DNA of 9,385 bases, taken from contig CALKAJ010000238.1 of assembly GCA_937983305.1 (NCBI GenBank), forward strand, positions 1-9,385, written 5' to 3'. This stretch comes from an uncultured Ignavibacteriota bacterium (GTDB taxonomy: Bacteria; Bacteroidota; Ignavibacteria; Tepidaquicellales; Tepidaquicellaceae). The notes beneath the pieces were generated by a model, which searched no databases, was not told where the DNA came from, and saw only the letters and a program-made list of their open reading frames with translations. Made by a program: the position numbers and the translations under genes. Shown piece by piece: positions 6,864-9,385 of this stretch (its first letter is position 1; each line of letters begins with the position of its first letter).

Positions 6864-8021
6864 TTACAATTTATAAAAAGATTTTAGAACTTCGTAAATT
6901 TGCTCACTTGTGGTTCCGTCACCATAGGTGTAATCAAATTCACTTGTGTTTTTTGATTTATAGTCTTCAGCATGTCTTAAAAAATCGTTGACATTGCTGT
7001 TATCGAAAGTTAACAGTCTTGCATTCTTATCAAGAACTTCAGGTCTTTCGGTAACTTTTCTCATAACACCGCAAGGGATGTTAAAGAATAAGGATTCCTC
7101 CTGTAAACCGCCTGAATCGGTAAGAATCATATTACTTTTTCTGACTAAGCCGAGCATTTCGAAATAATCGTGTACCGGCTCTTTAATCTTCAGCTTTGAA
7201 GGATATTTTCCGGCAAATACTGAATTAAATCTGTCTTTTACAAGAGGGTTTGGATGAATAATGTGAAGTATATCTTCATCAACTATATTGTCAGTAATAA
7301 CATCATTAAGGATAGAAGCATACTTAGATACATTATCCCAATTTTCTCGTCTGTGAAGCGTACTGAGTAAGTATTCGTCATATTTAGGTTCCTTTATTTT
7401 ATTTTCTCTAATTAAGTTTATTATTGCGTCGTTAATTGTATTTCCGACTATGTAATTTTTCTTTGCGGATATTCCCTCGCGAACGAGGTTATCGTAGCTT
7501 ATATGTGTAGGGCAGAAATTCAAAGATGATGCGCGCCCAATTGACTCTCTGAAAAACTCCTCCGGGAACGGGTTCTGATGGTCAAAAGTTCTCAGACCTG
7601 CTTCTACGTGCATTACCGGAATCTCATTTAAGAAACCCCATATTGCACCGCTGTATGCAGATGCTGTATCACCCTGAACTATAATACCTGCAATATCTTT
7701 CTTTGCAATTAATGCCGAAGGTGAATTAAACTTTTCGGTAAGCTTATTCATCAGATGAGCATTTAACTGATTAAGATCGGTTGAACGATTTGGAATCTGT
7801 TCGATTGTAATATCATCTTCAACACCAATGTGCTCAAGAACATCACCTGATATTTTTTGCTGACAGGTATTTACAAGTACAGGGAAGAACTCCTCCGAAT
7901 TTTTAAGAATTCGATATAAAATGAATAACTTAATGATTTCAGGACGTGTTCCAAATACAAGTAGTATAACTTTTTTATTTCTGTTCTGCTCGAGAGATTG
8001 TAAGGTTTTTGAGAGTTCCAT
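6864..8021 (-). CDS. wecB: UDP-N-acetylglucosamine 2-epimerase (non-hydrolysing, WecB/MnaA)
   Basis: This cytoplasmic enzyme interconverts UDP-GlcNAc and UDP-ManNAc. Counting from the longer TTG start (397 aa), it carries the full motif set: FGTRPEIIK (35-43), QGD (128-130), MHVEAGLRTFD (149-159), NPFPEEFFR (162-170), VGNT (204-207), THRREN-type LHRREN (234-239), HPNP (268-271), TDSGGLQEE (313-321) and VTERPE (335-340). The two-lobed GT-B-like fold is therefore intact, and length is near the family norm of about 370-390. I place the start at ATG 8021-8019 (385 aa). Its AAACTT-ATG context resembles the starts at 6840 and 2642, and the extra N-terminal 12 residues are Lys/Asn-rich with no family counterpart. 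The alternative TTG at 8057 would overlap the upstream stop (TTGA). Stop TAA at 6866-6864. It sits directly behind the NfrB-like glycosyltransferase, which suggests that it supplies UDP-ManNAc to it. Confidence 0.93.
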   Translation of the reverse strand: MELSKTLQSLEQNRNKKVILLVFGTRPEIIKLFILYRILKNSEEFFPVLVNTCQQKISGDVLEHIGVEDDITIEQIPNRSTDLNQLNAHLMNKLTEKFNSPSALIAKKDIAGIIVQGDTASAYSGAIWGFLNEIPVMHVEAGLRTFDHQNPFPEEFFRESIGRASSLNFCPTHISYDNLVREGISAKKNYIVGNTINDAIINLIRENKIKEPKYDEYLLSTLHRRENWDNVSKYASILNDVITDNIVDEDILHIIHPNPLVKDRFNSVFAGKYPSKLKIKEPVHDYFEMLGLVRKSNMILTDSGGLQEESLFFNIPCGVMRKVTERPEVLDKNARLLTFDNSNVNDFLRHAEDYKSKNTSEFDYTYGDGTTSEQIYEVLKSFYKL

Positions 8022-8053
8022 AAGTTTTTTAAGTTTATAAAAATTTTTATTAA

Positions 8054-9331
8054 TCAATAATGGTCGGTTTTATCCCAGACCAAAGTTTTATTAGTACCTT
8101 TTACCGCTAAAAATACTTTTATTGCTCTTATTGTTGCAAAGAAATTTACTACGTTATCCACAAAAAGTCTGCCGACACTGAATATTGCATATCTCGGACC
8201 ATACCATTTATTTGTGAAATGAATTCGATGGAAAATACGTATTGCAAGAAATAACATTGCTGAAAGTAAAGAATAGAAAAGATCTGAGCTTGTATTAATG
8301 ATTGGCATTAAAACGTTGAGACTCAAATTTTCATCAATCACATAAAGAACACAATAAAGGAAAAATAAGGTTGATGTTAAAAGAAATAAATTTGTAAATA
8401 ATCCTTTTCTGTCTCTCAGGAGGAAGTAACGTGTCATCAGATTTCCCTGCCATTTGTGAATTTTCCAGTTTTGAAGATTGATTCCTGCAATCCAGCGTGA
8501 GCGCTGTTTTACTGCAGGCCAGAATGCATTCGGGAAATAACCTTTTGTTGCAATAATATCGCCGAGTTTATCGTCTTTGAACATCAGGTTAACAAAATAT
8601 ACTTTGAATCCGAGTTTGTGAAGTTTCAGACCAAGTTCATAATCTTCGGTTAAATTTCCGTCGTTAAATATTCTGAATTTTTCTTCCGTAGGACCGATTA
8701 TATAAGCTATATTATCGCTGTTTTCAACATCATTTATTTGTCTTTCGGTAACAGGTGCAAATTTCTTAAGAACATCAAGATAGTTTCTATCCCAATCTTC
8801 CATATAATAAAATACTTTTCTGTTGAAAGCCATACCCGTACCGGCAAAAGGAACAAAAGAGCCGAGTGCCTGGCGGACTATTACGTCTTTTGTATGTACT
8901 TCCGCAAATGCATCGCAATATGTTCTGTGGAAAAGTCTGCCTACTTCACTTTTAATGGGAACAACAGGAATCTGAACCGCATCATATCCCTTATGAATGA
9001 TAAGGTAATTGTAAAGCTTCATTGATAACGGGTGAATAAAATCCTCTGAATCGTGGATAAGTATAACACCGAAATCTCCATATTGTTCTTCGTATGACTT
9101 GATACAGCGATACGCATTATTCAGATTATCTGCTTTTGATGTCGGTCCGTTTTTCGGATTTATTGCCATTATTACGCGCGGGTCATTGTCCGAATATTTT
9201 CTTACTTCGGCAATCGTTTTATCGTCATTCTGATAAACCGCAACAAAAATTCTATAATTTTTATATTTCAGGTTTTTAAGGGCGAGATTGACTGTTCTGC
9301 CAATCACGTCGTATTCCATCCAGCATCCTAT
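8054..9331 (-). CDS. nfrB: NfrB-like membrane glycosyltransferase (GT2; phage N4 adsorption protein B family), 5'-truncated
   Basis: This is an inner-membrane processive-type glycosyltransferase. The reading frame continues above ATG 9319 through Trp, Cys, Gly and Ile to base 9331, where adapter sequence begins. That puts the Met inside the first GT-A strand (GCWMEYDVIG aligns with PAWNE..VIG of the family), so it is not the start. Numbering from that Met: RIFVAVYQND (23-32), NGPTSKADNLNNA (57-69), DxD-like HDSED (89-93), AGTGMAF (159-165), TEDYELG (224-230) with the presumed base, and KQRSRWIAGI (271-280), the QxxRW motif. Then come IHKW, YFLLRDRKG (298-306), membrane helices at about 307-326 and 346-363, and VWDKTDHY (414-421). 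From recalled E. coli NfrB, these motifs match in order and the N-terminal helices (about 80-100 residues) are missing here. The protein stops where E. coli NfrB continues into its MshEN c-di-GMP domain. About 30 extra residues lie near 172-215. Stop TGA 8056-8054. Confidence 0.85.
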   Translation of the reverse strand: MGCWMEYDVIGRTVNLALKNLKYKNYRIFVAVYQNDDKTIAEVRKYSDNDPRVIMAINPKNGPTSKADNLNNAYRCIKSYEEQYGDFGVILIHDSEDFIHPLSMKLYNYLIIHKGYDAVQIPVVPIKSEVGRLFHRTYCDAFAEVHTKDVIVRQALGSFVPFAGTGMAFNRKVFYYMEDWDRNYLDVLKKFAPVTERQINDVENSDNIAYIIGPTEEKFRIFNDGNLTEDYELGLKLHKLGFKVYFVNLMFKDDKLGDIIATKGYFPNAFWPAVKQRSRWIAGINLQNWKIHKWQGNLMTRYFLLRDRKGLFTNLFLLTSTLFFLYCVLYVIDENLSLNVLMPIINTSSDLFYSLLSAMLFLAIRIFHRIHFTNKWYGPRYAIFSVGRLFVDNVVNFFATIRAIKVFLAVKGTNKTLVWDKTDHY

Positions 9332-9385
9332 AGATCGGAAGAGCGTCGTGTAGGGAAAGAGTGTAGATCTCGGTGGTATCCGTAT
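9332..9385. other. Illumina TruSeq adapter read-through (assembly artefact)
   Basis: The last 54 bases start AGATCGGAAGAGCGTCGTGT and continue through AGGGAAAGAGTGTAGATC and TCGGTGG. This is the reverse complement of the TruSeq universal (P5) adapter. From memory of that oligonucleotide, only two bases differ, where the adapter has TCGCCGTAT and the window has TATCCGTAT. The A at 9332 fits A-tailed ligation. Genomic sequence therefore ends at 9331 and the contig stops inside the glycosyltransferase gene. Confidence 0.97.

Noticed and set aside
2182..9025. Open frames opposite or shifted to the real genes (2182-2370, 2336-2548, 6090-6356, 8738-9025)
   Set aside because: Each lies wholly inside a well-supported gene with family motifs and shows no motifs of its own. 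They are shadows of those genes.

Overview
The window is one end of an assembled contig from an A+T-rich member of the Bacteroidota/Ignavibacteriota side of the FCB group. Three things point there. Two proteins end in a type IX secretion (T9SS) sorting domain containing the NYPNPFNP signature common in Ignavibacteria-like genomes. All four exported proteins have a signal peptide whose predicted cleavage leaves Gln at +1, the 'Q-rule' of Bacteroidetes. None of the starts has a convincing Shine-Dalgarno sequence. The exact genus cannot be read from the window. All six genes lie on the minus strand, so the biological order runs from high to low coordinates.

Region by region, in transcription order: (1) 9332-9385 is not genomic. 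It is the reverse complement of the Illumina TruSeq universal adapter, left on the contig end. (2) 9331-8054 is a 5'-truncated membrane glycosyltransferase of the NfrB type (phage N4 adsorption protein B). (3) 8021-6864 (or from a TTG at 8057) is a WecB/MnaA UDP-GlcNAc 2-epimerase. (4) 6840-4837 and 4780-2777 are two tandem, gaplessly colinear 667-aa secreted serine hydrolases of the CocE/NonD (S15) family with T9SS sorting domains. A perfect 10-bp hairpin lies between them and a strong intrinsic terminator (2722-2686) follows the second. (5) 2642-1749 is a secreted TIM-barrel glycoside-hydrolase-like protein with its own transcription unit. (6) 1726-1534 is a compact array of palindromic tandem repeats. 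(7) 1480 to the left edge is the N-terminal part of a secreted S9 peptidase resembling dipeptidyl peptidase 5.

The most interesting reading is functional. In E. coli, NfrB needs UDP-ManNAc made by WecB to build the secreted N4-receptor glycan, but there the two genes are far apart. Here they are adjacent in one unit, apparently with two exported hydrolases downstream, which suggests a self-contained ManNAc-exopolysaccharide locus. The NfrB homologue stops where the E. coli protein continues into its c-di-GMP-binding MshEN domain, so control must differ. These links are inferred from sequence and context and are untested.
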